Assembly: GCF_021513175.1 (NCBI RefSeq)
Contig: NZ_CP090953.1
Location: forward strand, 925,001-989,000
Length of the DNA stretch: 64,000 nucleotides
DNA from: Sphingomonas sp. S2-65
GTDB lineage: Bacteria > Pseudomonadota > Alphaproteobacteria > Sphingomonadales > Sphingomonadaceae
Direction of reading: 5' to 3'
Under the pieces are notes generated by a model that saw nothing but the letters and a program-made list of their open reading frames with translations, had not been told where the DNA came from and made no database searches. Shown here in pieces: positions 54,265 to 61,380 of the stretch. The position numbers and the translations under genes were made by a program. How positions within the stretch are numbered: the stretch's first letter is position 1; every line of letters starts with the position of its first letter.

Positions 54265-56883
54265 TCAATGTACCAGAGTGAGCGCGGTCGACTTCAGGTC
54301 GACCAAGCCTTTGGTGTCGCTCGGCACGACGAACTCGAACATGGCAGCGCCGCCACCCAGTTCGACGCGGTAGCGGACGCCCGGGCGCAGGTTCTGGATC
54401 GCGAAGCGCCCCACCGAATTGGTGAAGAACGGCAGCGGCTCCTTGTCCTTGCCGTCGCTGGCGATCACGCGGCCGCCGGCAAGCGAAACCGGGTTCCCAT
54501 CGGGAAGGACCAGCGTTCCGGTCGCGCTGACAAAGGCGTCGGTGCCGACCTTGAGCTTGTAGCCGCTGTGATAGCGGGGGTTCACCCGAACCACGCCGGT
54601 GCCGACGTCATAGCCCAGCGGCGGATTTTCGACATCGTACTGGATCGACTGCGAGACGTAGGAATTCAAATAGCCGTTCACGGCCGCCCCGAACGTCCCG
54701 CTCTTGCTCATATACTCGTTGTTGACGAGCGACTGCCCGGCGACGACGCTGTGGCCCTTCAGGTTCTCATGCGCGTGCAGGACGGCGAAACTGTCGTTCA
54801 CACGGCGCCCGACGCCGAACGCGCCGTCGGCAAAGGCGATGCTGGTGCCCACGCGCACCGCAGTGATGTTGTTCCTGCCAAGACCGCCCAGATTGGGGCC
54901 GTAGGTCGAATGGCTGAGCGTCGCATCAAAGCGGTTGCCGATATAGTCGGCGGAGCCTTGCGCGCTCACCGAACTCTGTTCGCGCGCGACCACCGCGCCA
55001 TAGCCGACACTGCCGATCTGGTTGGACGACGAGCGGAGATAGGAAAGCGAGCTGGTATCGCTGGCGCTGTCGTGCCGGGCTTCGAAGCGGTCGCGGAAGC
55101 TCGGCTGGAACACCAGCGCGACGTTGAAGCCCAGTCCGGAAGCGCGCCCCAGCACGGTGTCGAACTTGGAATAGTCCACCCCGGCCCGGACGCTGAGGCG
55201 CGAGTTGAGGTTGTAATTGCCAAGCAGCGCCAGCCGATAGCTGTCGTTGCGATCCTCAGCACGGCTGTGAAGATAGTTGCCGCTCAACACCACGGAAAAG
55301 CGCGGATCGACCGATCGCGTATACTGGCCGCTGACATTGATCGCGTTGCTGTTGTCGGCAGTCGGGCTGGAAAGGAATGCGTAGCGCCGCGAGACATAGT
55401 CGGCGCGGATGGTGGCAGAATCCACCAGCCCGCCACGATCGATCAGCTGGTCGAAGCCCACCCCTAGCGACATGCCTGTGCCGACGTCGCGCGAGTGGCT
55501 GACTCCGCCGTCCAGCACGAGCCGCGAACCACCACTCAGCACGAACTGCGTCTGGCCGGTCACCGTCTGCACGCGCTGGCTCAGCTGGAGGCCGATGCCC
55601 ACCGCAGGAGCATCTAGAAATGCCTTGCGGAAAAAACCGGAAAAGGCGACCGGCCCGTCATAGATTGGCGAGCGACCGAAATTGTTGCTCGTCGGGCCGA
55701 GATACGCCGAATACTCATAGTCCCCCGGCACCAGGTCGATCGGATCCAGATAGGCGTTATAGGACAGCGACTGAATGGCGCCGCTATTGTCCCGCACCTC
55801 GACCTGGATGTCGTTGCTGCCCGCAAGCATGGGCAGCGCGGCAAGATCATAGGCGCCGGCGTCCAGCCGCAGCTCCCGATAGGGCGCCCCGTTGCGCAGG
55901 ATGCGAACGGTGGAATCGCGCTGAAGCACCAGCTGCCGATTGCCCTGCAGCACCGAGGAGCGGTACGGATCGAAGCGTTGGCGCTGGCGGCTAACCCCGA
56001 TGCCGCCGATCTGCACATACCCTTGCTGGCCGCGAATCTCCGGCGTCAGATCGCCCAGAAACCAGCGGCGGAACGCTTCCGGCTCATCATAGACAAGGCG
56101 CGCATAATTGCGGTCGAAGGTCGCGCGTTGGCCCAGGCCGCTCCTGCCCCACTGCGCGTCCCCTTCGAACACCACGCCGGCCAGACGAACCGCGCCGTTC
56201 AAGGCGACGCTGGGCGGACCGTTATTGTCACCGTTCCAGGCATAAGCCTGCACGAGGTTCAGGTTCAGAAAGGCGGCGACGCTGGCGGGCAAAAGATCCG
56301 GCTTCTCGTCGCCCGCATTGGATGGCGCGAACAGGCGCTCGGCCGACCGCTCCTTCGGATCGATGGTGAGGACCACGACGGCAAGCGTGCTCGGATCATA
56401 TTCGAAGGCGATACCCAGCGGAGTCAGATCGTCGGACGTGAAGCGTTCGAGGCCGTTCAGGCGCGTCGACACCTTGGTGCGCGCCTCCGCGTTCAACAGC
56501 GGCTCGATCAACGCGCGGAATGTCTTCGCCTCGACCAGCAATCGATCGTCGAAGGTCAGCCGGATCGGCAGATCGCCCATCTGCCGCCGCTTGAACATCA
56601 TCGGGACGGTCAGGTCCATGTCCCGCTCGAACGGGTTGATGTCCGGGCGGCCGTGCTTGCCGATCGGCAGCTTGGAAGCAGAATCCTGGCCTAGTTCAGG
56701 AAGCGCGGGCGTAGGCGCCGGGGCGCCCGGCAGGGGCACCGGCGCGGACTGCTGCGGCGTGCTCCGCTGCGGGGCCGGGCCGGACTGCCCGGAGCGCGGC
56801 AACGGGACCGCTACCTGCGCCCCCGCAGTTCCAGTGACCAGCGAAAGCGTGGCTGCCGCGCATAGGAGCGCCGCGCGGCTCAC
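54265..56883 (-). CDS. outer-membrane fimbrial usher
   Basis: This protein of about 872 residues has a signal peptide (SRAALLCAAATLSLVTGTAGAQ) and a proline-rich segment. A periplasmic N-terminal domain contains FLNLNLVQAYAW, and a beta-barrel region contains FRRWFLGDLTPEIRGQQGY, RDNSGAIQSLSYNAYLDP and a plug-like insert. A C-terminal domain with LPDGNPVSLAGGRV and FAIQNLRPGVRYRVEL follows. This is the layout of chaperone-usher export ushers. The family is divergent from the E. coli type and may be an alpha- or sigma-class usher. GTG 56883 overlaps the chaperone stop (GTGA). Confidence 0.82.
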   Translation of the reverse strand: MSRAALLCAAATLSLVTGTAGAQVAVPLPRSGQSGPAPQRSTPQQSAPVPLPGAPAPTPALPELGQDSASKLPIGKHGRPDINPFERDMDLTVPMMFKRRQMGDLPIRLTFDDRLLVEAKTFRALIEPLLNAEARTKVSTRLNGLERFTSDDLTPLGIAFEYDPSTLAVVVLTIDPKERSAERLFAPSNAGDEKPDLLPASVAAFLNLNLVQAYAWNGDNNGPPSVALNGAVRLAGVVFEGDAQWGRSGLGQRATFDRNYARLVYDEPEAFRRWFLGDLTPEIRGQQGYVQIGGIGVSRQRQRFDPYRSSVLQGNRQLVLQRDSTVRILRNGAPYRELRLDAGAYDLAALPMLAGSNDIQVEVRDNSGAIQSLSYNAYLDPIDLVPGDYEYSAYLGPTSNNFGRSPIYDGPVAFSGFFRKAFLDAPAVGIGLQLSQRVQTVTGQTQFVLSGGSRLVLDGGVSHSRDVGTGMSLGVGFDQLIDRGGLVDSATIRADYVSRRYAFLSSPTADNSNAINVSGQYTRSVDPRFSVVLSGNYLHSRAEDRNDSYRLALLGNYNLNSRLSVRAGVDYSKFDTVLGRASGLGFNVALVFQPSFRDRFEARHDSASDTSSLSYLRSSSNQIGSVGYGAVVAREQSSVSAQGSADYIGNRFDATLSHSTYGPNLGGLGRNNITAVRVGTSIAFADGAFGVGRRVNDSFAVLHAHENLKGHSVVAGQSLVNNEYMSKSGTFGAAVNGYLNSYVSQSIQYDVENPPLGYDVGTGVVRVNPRYHSGYKLKVGTDAFVSATGTLVLPDGNPVSLAGGRVIASDGKDKEPLPFFTNSVGRFAIQNLRPGVRYRVELGGGAAMFEFVVPSDTKGLVDLKSTALTLVH

Positions 56884-57734
56884 CTTAAAAACTTTACCTT
56901 GATCGGACCGGGACCGAACGCCGAGACGACGGCCAGTTGGTAGGTCCGGACGCCGCCTGCGGCGGGAACATAGCCGCTGCCGATCGCACGCGACAATTCC
57001 TCGGACGACACCAGCAATCTCAGCGCCTTGCCATCGGTGCCGGTGCCTTCCAGCACCCAGCGCAGCTGCGCCATCAGCGCATGGCGGCGGCCGGTATTCT
57101 TCAGCGTGATCTCGACGCCGGGCACCTTGGGCGGCAGCGGATCGCCCTGCTTGGCGGCGGGCGGCTGAAAATCGACGGCCTTGGCGGCGGAAACCTCGAC
57201 ATTGGGCTGCGCGCCGGGTGGCGACACCACGATCAGCGCCTTCATGTGATAGACGAGCTGCACCTGGCCGCCATTGCCCTGCCCCGGTTCTGCTGCGGTC
57301 GGCAGCTGATTCACCGACAGGTAATAGGCACGCGAGGCGGGAATATCGGCACCGCCCACCCATTGCAGGCGAACGACCTGGCGCGCGCCCTGCGGAAGGA
57401 TGCCCTGGGGCGGAAAAACCACGAAATCGGCGTCGGCGGGCGTTTCGGTCGTCGTCCCGTCGGCGGCGAAATCGACGCGCGTGATGCGGGTTTCGAACGG
57501 CAGGCTGGTCGTGTTGAGGTTCTGCACCTCGACGCGCGCAGTCGAATCCGAACCTGTCGTCGTCATCTCCACCACCATGGGAGACACCCGCATGGCGTAT
57601 ACCGCGGTCGCGCTTGCGATCACGGCGGTGGCGACGATCGCCGAACGGGTCAGAACCCGCGCGAAATTGCTTACCAAAGGAAGAGCCCCGCTCTGTACGC
57701 GACGAAACGCCGATCGGCGTTCCTGAATGGTCAA
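56880..57734 (-). CDS. periplasmic pilus chaperone (PapD-like)
   Basis: This protein has an export segment (SAIVATAVIASATAVYA) then the PapD-like immunoglobulin fold: MRVSPMVVEM, VEVQNLNTTSLPFETRITRV, FVVFPPQGILPQGARQVVRLQWVGG and AYYLSVNQLP. These match the G1-strand and subunit-binding regions of pilus chaperones. It would hold the pilin subunits in the periplasm for delivery to the usher. The listed TTG start falls inside the U-tract of a terminator and has no ribosome-binding site, so the true start is probably further in, for example TTG 57677, which would still leave a signal peptide. Confidence 0.8.
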   Translation of the reverse strand: MTIQERRSAFRRVQSGALPLVSNFARVLTRSAIVATAVIASATAVYAMRVSPMVVEMTTTGSDSTARVEVQNLNTTSLPFETRITRVDFAADGTTTETPADADFVVFPPQGILPQGARQVVRLQWVGGADIPASRAYYLSVNQLPTAAEPGQGNGGQVQLVYHMKALIVVSPPGAQPNVEVSAAKAVDFQPPAAKQGDPLPPKVPGVEITLKNTGRRHALMAQLRWVLEGTGTDGKALRLLVSSEELSRAIGSGYVPAAGGVRTYQLAVVSAFGPGPIKVKFLR

Positions 57735-57738
57735 AACA

Positions 57739-57765
57739 AAGGGGGAGGTCGTGGACCTCCCCCTT
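57739..57765 (-). terminator. intrinsic terminator between pilin and chaperone genes
   Basis: A perfect 12-base-pair stem (AAGGGGGAGGTC with its complement) closes on a three-base loop, and on the minus strand is followed by TTTGTTTT. This is the form of a strong Rho-independent terminator. It lies 12 bases after the pilin stop, so most transcripts should end after the pilin, with limited read-through into chaperone, usher and tip. Confidence 0.8.
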
Positions 57766-57776
57766 CGCCGTACCGC

Positions 57777-58460
57777 TTACTTGGCGGCCAGGACCACTTC
57801 AAGCGTGTCCGAATAGTCGCCAGCGACCAGTGCCTTGTCCGGCGAGTTCGCTTCGATCAGCATGTTCAGCGACGAGCGCCATGCACCACCGACCCAGCTG
57901 TTGGTGCCCTTGTTGGCGTCGACGACCAGCTTCTGAGCCTTGCCTGCTGCGCCGGCTGCCTGGTCGGTCGTGCCGGTGAACGAAGCGGTCACCGTGTAGG
58001 GGATGTTCGCCTGGAACTCGTTGGTGTCGTACCCCTTGGCTGCCTTGTTGACGAGGCCCTGGGTGCCGTTGCCCTTGCTGATCTTCACTTCGTTGTTGAA
58101 GTTGCAGCCAGCGGTCGTGCTGGTCACGCTGGCGCGGGCGCCGCCACGCATGCTGAATGCTTCGTCAGCGGTGGTGTTCGACTGGGTGTTCACGCCGATC
58201 TGGCCGAAGTCGAGCGTCTTGGAGCCATTGCCGCCGAAGTACGAGCAGTCAGGCGTCACGTTGCCCTTGATCGTCCAGGTGTTGGTGACGGTCGGGGTGG
58301 CGGTCTCGACGTTGCCGGCGACCTTGCTGATGTCCGAATACACCGCACCGGTGGGGATCGGGAAGAGGGTGCCGACGGTGCCGACGACGAGGGAGTCTGC
58401 GCTGGCAATGCCAGTGGTCGAGAGCAGGGCGATGGCTGCAGTGGCAAGAAGCTTCTTCAT
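57777..58460 (-). CDS. major pilin-like subunit
   Basis: This 227-residue secreted protein (signal KKLLATAAIALLSTTGIASA) is rich in Thr, Ser, Gly, Asn and Ala, with two cysteines (PDCSYF, AGCNFN) able to form the pilin disulfide. It ends SDTLEVVLAAK, the amphipathic last strand typical of chaperone-usher subunits. AGGA seven bases before ATG 58460 and a terminator just after the stop suggest high, self-contained expression, as expected of a major shaft subunit. The family is not one I can name precisely. Confidence 0.7.
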   Translation of the reverse strand: MKKLLATAAIALLSTTGIASADSLVVGTVGTLFPIPTGAVYSDISKVAGNVETATPTVTNTWTIKGNVTPDCSYFGGNGSKTLDFGQIGVNTQSNTTADEAFSMRGGARASVTSTTAGCNFNNEVKISKGNGTQGLVNKAAKGYDTNEFQANIPYTVTASFTGTTDQAAGAAGKAQKLVVDANKGTNSWVGGAWRSSLNMLIEANSPDKALVAGDYSDTLEVVLAAK

Positions 58461-58574
58461 GATATAGTCCTCATATGATGCTGACCAGGCGGCATGATTG
58501 CCGACCGTGCACAGCATGAATTCTGTGTTGCTTGGGAAGTACGCGGAACGGGGCAAGCAAGCCAACATTCTTGG

Positions 58575-58590
58575 CTGGTATACTTACCAG
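58575..58590. promoter_or_regulatory. CTGGTA-N4-TACCAG inverted repeat upstream of the pilin gene
   Basis: A perfect six-base inverted repeat with spacer TACT lies about 115 bases upstream of the pilin start, in an unusually AT-rich gap (58461-58660). It is a candidate operator or activator site; the local winged-helix or AraC-type regulator could bind it. Confidence 0.4.
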
Positions 58591-58660
58591 TATTACATGA
58601 TCTGTTGTGTAGTGATGCCCGGATGCGACCCGAGGTATCTCGTGTGTTTGTGAAACTCGT

Positions 58661-59212
58661 CTAGTTCGGCGCGATCGTCACCTCGATGACGTCGCCATAT
58701 TGCCCGGCAAGCAAGCCTGCCTCGCTGCCGGTGCTGCCCAGCGTGAGCCGCAGCCGCATGCCGTCGATCGCGATCCCGCCATTGCTCGACATCCTCTGGC
58801 CGCCGACAAGCGTGCGGCCTTCGAATATCCGCGACACCAGTTCGCTTTCGGGCCGGCGGACCGGAACCTCGACACTCAGGACGTAGGGGACCGACCCGGC
58901 ATAGGGACCTTGACCCTGCGGCATTGCCGCATGCGCCAGCGCGCCATGCTGAGCCTTGATCCCCATCGTGAAGGGTACGTTGCAGTCGAGACTGACCAGC
59001 GCCGTGGCGGTAAGCCCTGGCCGTGTCAGTTCGCCGAAATCGGCCGTGGAGATGGTCCCCAGCGCACAACGCTGCGCGATCCGCCCCTCGACTGCGATGT
59101 CGAGGGATTTCACCTTCGCAATGTCCTGAGCCCAGGCCGGTGCGGAGGTGGCGAGAAAGGCTGCCCCAGCAACGCCGGCATGCCGGCGAAGCGCGGAAAC
59201 CATCCGGCGCAT
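58661..59212 (-). CDS. minor pilin-like secreted subunit
   Basis: This protein of about 183 residues has a signal peptide (RRHAGVAGAAFLATSAPAWAQ), a cysteine pair (QRCALG, LDCNVPF) and a C-terminal strand GQYGDVIEVTIAPN like that of the neighbouring subunits. The Cys spacing and final strand match the pilin-like group in this cluster. It is probably the first gene of the leftward set. Start codons at 59212 and 59203 are both possible, and neither has a strong ribosome-binding site. Confidence 0.65.
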   Translation of the reverse strand: MRRMVSALRRHAGVAGAAFLATSAPAWAQDIAKVKSLDIAVEGRIAQRCALGTISTADFGELTRPGLTATALVSLDCNVPFTMGIKAQHGALAHAAMPQGQGPYAGSVPYVLSVEVPVRRPESELVSRIFEGRTLVGGQRMSSNGGIAIDGMRLRLTLGSTGSEAGLLAGQYGDVIEVTIAPN

Positions 59213-59657
59213 TGTGGCGGGCTGGCTTCCGCCCTCCCCTTGCAGAAAATTCTTCCGTCGCTGCGCGATGGTCCGATCGCGTGGACAGCCCCCCCCGGAG
59301 CACATCCTTGTTTCCCTTCAAGCTCTGTTAAATCTTTAATAAGATTATCGGGCGCCTGTGTCGATAGGAAGAGTGATTAACCCGGGTCGAAACTGCACAA
59401 TTCTTATAATGCGTTGATTTAAGAGAATTTTCCGACGCCGTATTGGATGCTCGAACCCGCCTTGGAGAGCATCTTCCACGCAACAGCGGCAGGAACAGCC
59501 ATGATCGGCAGGCGAATCTTAAAGATCGGCAGGCACGAATCGGGCGCGTCGGCGCGTTTCGGCGGCTCTAGGTGAGTGCAATTTTAACTAGTTTGCGCAA
59601 CCTTATATTCAAATCGACATTGTTACGGTGCCACATCAACCATGGCGAGTGCGTCGA
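59213..59657. other. divergent promoter region with a 21-bp-spaced direct repeat
   Basis: This 445-base gap separates two divergent pilin-like genes and contains no gene I can support. It is AT-rich for this genome, especially 59320-59450 and 59580-59620. GATCGGCAGGC occurs at 59503-59513 and again at 59524-59534, exactly 21 bases apart, so both copies face the same side of the helix, as tandem OmpR-type sites do. AACTAGTT near 59587 is a short palindrome. Confidence 0.5.
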
Positions 59658-60074
59658 ATGCGGTTCGGATCGTCCAAGAAGCTGTCGGTTCTACTCCTGC
59701 TGTGCTGCGGTTCTGCCGCGGGCGCGGAGTCGGTTTCCCAGGGAAGCGTCGCGCTTCATCTCTCCGTGCCGCTGGTCTGCACGGTCAGCCATGCGGCTTC
59801 GCTTACGCCGTCCGGCAGTGGTTACAGGCTGGGCGATCTTCGCGAGTTCTGCAACGCGGCGAACGGCTATGCGCTGACGCTGGACTACAAGCCCGGCACG
59901 ATGAAGAACGCGGTCGTCGTCCTCGAAGGTGAGCGCGTCGTGCTCGACGGATCCGGACACACGGTGGTCAGCCGGGCGACGGGCCCCCGTTCTCGGACGC
60001 GGGCGATCTATGCGGAGGCCGGGCCCCAGGGTTTCGACACCGACCGCCTGATGTTTAACATTCAACCGCTTTAA
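59658..60074 (+). CDS. divergent pilin-like secreted subunit
   Basis: This 138-residue protein has a signal peptide (SSKKLSVLLLLCCGSAAGA) and a short beta-rich domain with a cysteine pair (LVCTVSH, EFCNAANGY). The spacing of the cysteines and the N-terminal GSVALHLSVPLVC strand resemble the other subunits, but it lacks their typical last strand and ends RLMFNIQPL. It may be a terminator or minor subunit, or an unrelated secreted protein that shares the promoter. ATG 59658 is preferred; GTG 59628 and 59649 are in frame. Confidence 0.55.
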   Translation: MRFGSSKKLSVLLLLCCGSAAGAESVSQGSVALHLSVPLVCTVSHAASLTPSGSGYRLGDLREFCNAANGYALTLDYKPGTMKNAVVVLEGERVVLDGSGHTVVSRATGPRSRTRAIYAEAGPQGFDTDRLMFNIQPL

Positions 60075-60158
60075 TCAGCTCAGCCCCCCTGCGAATGGCT
60101 ACCTTCTCAGGGTTACAGGGCATCCGCCTCTTAATCTTAAACTTCGCGGTTTGACGTC

Positions 60159-60188
60159 CATGACGCTCCCTCTTAATGGAGCGTCATG
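60159..60188 (+). promoter_or_regulatory. hairpin that covers the ribosome-binding site and start codon of the next gene
   Basis: CATGACGCTCC (60159-60169) is repeated as its exact complement at 60178-60188 with an eight-base loop. The right arm contains both the GGAG ribosome-binding site and the ATG at 60186. As RNA it would hide the start; as DNA it is an 11-base operator-like palindrome. Confidence 0.55.
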
Positions 60189-60491
60189 AAGGAACGATGT
60201 GAGTGCGGCGCCCATGACGGGGTCATCGAGACACTGATAGAGGCGCAGGCGCTGATCACATCGTCCATCTATGTCGAGCTCGTGAACCTCGGCCTGATCG
60301 AATCGAAGGCAGCGGCGCTCCGGCTGAAGACGCTCGGCAAGCTTGCCGCCAGCCCGGTGCATCGGCACCCCGAGATTGCCGCCGCGCTGGGCGATCGGAT
60401 CATCAGCTACGCCGAAGGGTTCGAACGCGCCCACGAAGCCGGCGAGCGCCCGCAAGTGAAGCTTCAACTCATCGAGGGTGGCCGCACCTGA
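60186..60491 (+). CDS. hypothetical protein of 101 residues
   Basis: A soluble, mostly helical protein with a CECGAHDG start and a C-terminal KLQLIEGGRT; I recognise no family. GGAG four bases before the ATG supports translation. It lies between the divergent pilin-like gene and the convergent winged-helix regulator. Its start lies in a hairpin (60159-60188). The two N-terminal cysteines and the histidine could bind metal. Confidence 0.6.
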   Translation: MKERCECGAHDGVIETLIEAQALITSSIYVELVNLGLIESKAAALRLKTLGKLAASPVHRHPEIAAALGDRIISYAEGFERAHEAGERPQVKLQLIEGGRT

Positions 60492-60518
60492 CGGCACGCG
60501 GCCGTCAGGCCCGTTCGA

Positions 60519-61118
60519 TCACGCGTTGGCCCGCTGCCCGTTGGGATCTTCGGGACCGATCGGGCGGTTCCGGCAAAGCTCCGGCTTGAGCGCCCAGCCA
60601 TGTCCCCGCACGGACTGGATGAAGTCCCGTCCCCCGCTGGCAAGCTTGAGCTTCTGGCGCAGGTTCGACACGAACACGTCGATCGTCGCCAACGCCGCCT
60701 TCTCATTGCCGGCATAAAGCTGGGCATGAAGCTGCTGGCGCGAGACCGGCGTCGGCATCGCTGCCCACAGGATATCGAGCACGTGCCGCTCTGACTCGGT
60801 CAGCCCCACCACGCGCCGCCCGACCCGGTACCGTTTTTCGTCGACGCGGTAGATCAGCGCGTTCACGAATTCGTCGCGCGCCTGGCGCGGGGCATCGCTC
60901 TGATCCAGAGCCGAGAGCACCAGGTTGACCAGCTCGTCGCGCTGCGTGCCGAGCAGCCTTTCCGGACCCTCCTCCGCATGAGGAATATCCGCCTGCGAGG
61001 TGAGCAGACCGGTCGCGCGCCGCACGAGATCGAGCGCGGCTTCAACCGAGCGCCGGCTCTCGATCAGACGGACCTCGCAATCCCGTAACAGGTCCGCGAG
61101 CGCGTTAACCGAGGGCAC
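60519..61118 (-). CDS. OmpR/PhoB-type winged-helix regulator without a receiver domain
   Basis: This 199-residue protein has a helical N-terminal half and a C-terminal transcriptional-regulator winged helix at about 95-178. The hallmarks are LTESERHVLDILW, the recognition-helix segment TIDVFVSNLRQKLKL, and FIQSVRGHGWAL. No receiver domain with a phosphorylatable aspartate is present; the first 90 residues are an unrelated helical region (LADLLRDCEVRLIESRRSVE). It cannot act as a classical response regulator and must sense in another way. It lies beside the fimbrial cluster and is a good candidate for its control. GTG 61118 has a weak ribosome-binding site. Confidence 0.8.
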   Translation of the reverse strand: MPSVNALADLLRDCEVRLIESRRSVEAALDLVRRATGLLTSQADIPHAEEGPERLLGTQRDELVNLVLSALDQSDAPRQARDEFVNALIYRVDEKRYRVGRRVVGLTESERHVLDILWAAMPTPVSRQQLHAQLYAGNEKAALATIDVFVSNLRQKLKLASGGRDFIQSVRGHGWALKPELCRNRPIGPEDPNGQRANA

Positions 61119-61380
61119 ACCAGCCCACCACTTCCACCGCCGAACTCGGCGGGTACAAGAAGACGGTCATGTTCACGACAGGCTGCGGATCCTCAAACTT
61201 GCGTTCAACCTAAAGACGACGTGTCTCGCCGTCTTCATGTCAGTCGCAGCCCGCACGATATGCAAGAACCGCGCTGCGGGCAATGACACTATGGCTCGCC
61301 CAGATGACATCCGCCGCTTTAAGACAGGTTAAAGGGCGATATCATTCTCGGTCCGCAGTCCGCCGGTCTACAGACACCGC

